DNA of 6,537 nucleotides from Bacteroidales bacterium (GTDB lineage Bacteria > Bacteroidota > Bacteroidia > Bacteroidales > PUMT01). The stretch is from positions 1 through 6,537 of the forward strand of contig SLOS01000336.1 of the NCBI GenBank assembly GCA_007132365.1. The letters run 5' to 3'. The translations under genes and the position numbers were made by a program. Positions 5,165 to 6,537 of the stretch are shown here, in pieces (position 1 is the first letter of the stretch; every line of letters begins with the position of its first letter). The notes beneath the pieces are model-generated. The model was not told the origin of the DNA. It was given only the letters and a program-made list of their open reading frames with translations, and did not search any database.

Positions 5165-5746
5165 ATGGCCAGAATACTTATAATCGATAATTATGATTCA
5201 TTCACCTACAATCTCGTACATTACGTGAACGAATACAGCGGGCATGAAACCGATGTATTCAGGAATGACAGGATTGCAATGGATGATATACAGCAATATG
5301 ACGGCATACTTCTTTCACCCGGGCCCGGAATACCATCAGAAGCGGGAAACCTGCTTAAAATAATAACCATGTATAAGGAAAGTAAGAGGATTTTCGGGGT
5401 TTGTCTGGGACTGCAGGCTATAGCCGAGGTTTTCGGCGGAAGCCTTCTGAATACCGACAAGGTTTACCATGGTGTTGCCACAAATATAAATATAATGGAG
5501 CCCGGGCACTACCTTTTTGATGGCCTTCCTGCAAGTTTCCCCGGAGGAAGGTATCACTCATGGGTGGTAAAAAAAGAGACCGTTCCCGGCTGCCTGCGAA
5601 TTGACGCACTGGATAATGAAGGCTACATTATGGCTATGAGTCACCGGGACCTTGATGTATGCGGGGTCCAGTTCCATCCTGAGTCCATTCTTACACCAGA
5701 TGGCAAGAAGATAGTGTTTAACTGGTTGCGCAGATTTGATAAATGA
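5165..5746 (+). CDS. trpG: Anthranilate synthase component II, glutamine amidotransferase (TrpG)
   Basis: Class I glutamine amidotransferase subunit that hydrolyses glutamine and channels ammonia to TrpE. The 193-residue product has the usual length for a stand-alone TrpG. Visible: N-terminal DNYDSFTYNL (8-17); oxyanion-side SPGPGIP (51-57); nucleophile elbow GVCLGLQ (78-84) with Cys80; YHSWVV (130-135); and VQFHPES (168-174), whose His171 and Glu173 complete the catalytic triad. The ATG lies 5 bases after the trpE stop. Such TrpG proteins sometimes also serve PabB for folate synthesis (PabA role); nothing here tests that. trpD follows after 61 bases. Confidence 0.96.
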   Translation: MARILIIDNYDSFTYNLVHYVNEYSGHETDVFRNDRIAMDDIQQYDGILLSPGPGIPSEAGNLLKIITMYKESKRIFGVCLGLQAIAEVFGGSLLNTDKVYHGVATNINIMEPGHYLFDGLPASFPGGRYHSWVVKKETVPGCLRIDALDNEGYIMAMSHRDLDVCGVQFHPESILTPDGKKIVFNWLRRFDK

Positions 5747-5807
5747 CCGGGAAAGATTAACAAACAAAAAGGGTTGCTATTTGCCTTTATTAAACTAACA
5801 TAAATAT

Positions 5808-6537
5808 ATGATGAAGGATATTCTGAATAAATTGCTGGAATCACAGCAGTTAAGCCGGGAAGAGGCCATAAGGCTCATGCACGGCATTGCCGGACAGGAG
5901 CTCAATGAGGCGCAGATTGCCGCAGTCCTGTCGTCATACATCATGAGAAGCATCAATATTGACGAGCTGCTCGGTTTCAGGGATGCACTGCTCGACCTTG
6001 CTGTCAAGGCAGATCTTAACGGGGAGAAGATAATTGATCTGTGCGGAACCGGCGGGGACGGAAAAAACACCTTCAATATCTCAACAATATCTTCATTTGT
6101 GGTTGCCGGTGCAGGTATAAAAGTCGCCAAGCACGGTAATTACGGTGTTTCTTCTCTCACCGGCTCATCCAACCTTATGGAGCATTGCGGATACATCTTT
6201 TCCAACAATAACGATAAGCTGAAACGGGAGATCGAGGCAGCAGGTATATGTTTTATGCATGCCCCCCTCTTCCACCCTGCCCTGAAAGCTGTAGGCCCTG
6301 TAAGAAAACAGCTGGGAATAAAAACCATATTCAACATTATGGGCCCGCTTGTAAACCCTGCAAATCCGGATTTTCAGCTCAGCGGGGTATTCAGTATCGA
6401 AGCCGGGCGGCTTTACAGCTACCTGATGCAAAAGGAGTCAAAACATTTCCTGGTTGTGCATAGTCTTGACGGTTATGATGAGGTATCGCTAACCGCCGGA
6501 ATAAAGTATTTTTCCCCGAAAGGGGAAGGGCTTCTGA
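5808..6537 (+). CDS. trpD: Anthranilate phosphoribosyltransferase (TrpD), 3' end beyond window
   Basis: Transfers phosphoribosyl from PRPP to anthranilate, the second step of tryptophan synthesis. 243 codons are present with no in-frame stop; the family is usually about 330-345 residues, so roughly 90-100 residues lie outside. The TGA at 6535-6537 is out of frame. After an N-terminal helical region (1-65) come DLCGTGGDG (77-85) and NIST (90-93), which bind PRPP and Mg. KHGNYGVSS (108-116), the anthranilate-site HP (156-157), VGPVRKQLGIKTIFNIMGPLVNP (about 162-184, with Arg166) and HSLDGYDEVSLT (218-229, Mg-binding Asp224/Glu225) follow. Two adjacent ATG codons (5808, 5811) can start it; there is no Shine-Dalgarno, only A/T-rich sequence. 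It follows trpG by 61 bases without a terminator, so it is read as part of the trp operon, which probably continues to trpC, trpF and trpBA. Confidence 0.96.
   Translation, partial: MMKDILNKLLESQQLSREEAIRLMHGIAGQELNEAQIAAVLSSYIMRSINIDELLGFRDALLDLAVKADLNGEKIIDLCGTGGDGKNTFNISTISSFVVAGAGIKVAKHGNYGVSSLTGSSNLMEHCGYIFSNNNDKLKREIEAAGICFMHAPLFHPALKAVGPVRKQLGIKTIFNIMGPLVNPANPDFQLSGVFSIEAGRLYSYLMQKESKHFLVVHSLDGYDEVSLTAGIKYFSPKGEGLL

Noticed and set aside
5771..5787. Possible internal promoter or hairpin between trpG and trpD (TATTTG at 5778-5783; AAAGG...CCTTT)
   Set aside because: The box lacks the two spacer bases of TAnnTTTG and has no upstream TTTG at 19-21 bases. The stem would be only 5 bp with a 10-base loop and no U-tract.
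5221..5844. Several 60-80 codon minus-strand ORFs opposite trpG
   Set aside because: They overlap a gene with a full catalytic motif set on the plus strand, show no motifs, and overlap each other in several frames. These are shadow frames.
5795..6431. Minus-strand ORFs of 65-111 codons and a plus-strand 71-codon ORF in the trpD region
   Set aside because: All lie within the trpD reading frame region, where trpD itself shows continuous family motifs up to the window end.

Overview
This window carries two back-to-back aromatic amino acid operons from what looks like a member of the Bacteroidota. Four observations point there: the DAHP synthase is fused to a C-terminal chorismate mutase; start codons lack Shine-Dalgarno sequences and are preceded by A/T-rich stretches; one promoter fits the TTTG / TAnnTTTG pattern of that phylum; and the proteins resemble Bacteroidota versions of these enzymes. 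I cannot name a genus. All six large genes are ordinary primary-metabolism genes with intact family motifs. Nothing mobile, CRISPR-like or foreign is visible.

Minus strand, read from about 3420 down to 31: a Bacteroidota-type promoter, a short leader peptide crowded with Phe and Tyr codons, an intrinsic terminator, then tyrA (prephenate dehydrogenase), a bifunctional DAHP synthase/chorismate mutase, and aroB (3-dehydroquinate synthase). These supply the first two shikimate steps and the chorismate-to-Tyr/Phe branch.

Plus strand, from about 3500 to the right edge: a weak promoter candidate, a short leader peptide with three consecutive Trp codons, an intrinsic terminator, then trpE, trpG and a trpD cut by the window end. 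This is the chorismate-to-tryptophan branch.

The most interesting part is the 512-base gap between tyrA and trpE (3241-3752). It contains no conventional gene, but it appears to hold two divergent ribosome-mediated transcription attenuators, one per operon. Each has the classical parts: a leader ORF with runs of the regulatory codons, a strong terminator ahead of the first gene, an upstream strand exactly complementary to part of the terminator (antiterminator), and an earlier segment that can sequester that strand. The Trp attenuator has a perfect 12-bp antiterminator. The Phe/Tyr attenuator has an 8-bp antiterminator that captures the whole 5' arm of a GAAA-capped terminator. The logic would be that scarcity of Trp opens trpEGD, while scarcity of Phe (and perhaps Tyr) opens tyrA, DAHP synthase and aroB. 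All of this is read from sequence by eye; folding energies, conservation and expression have not been tested.
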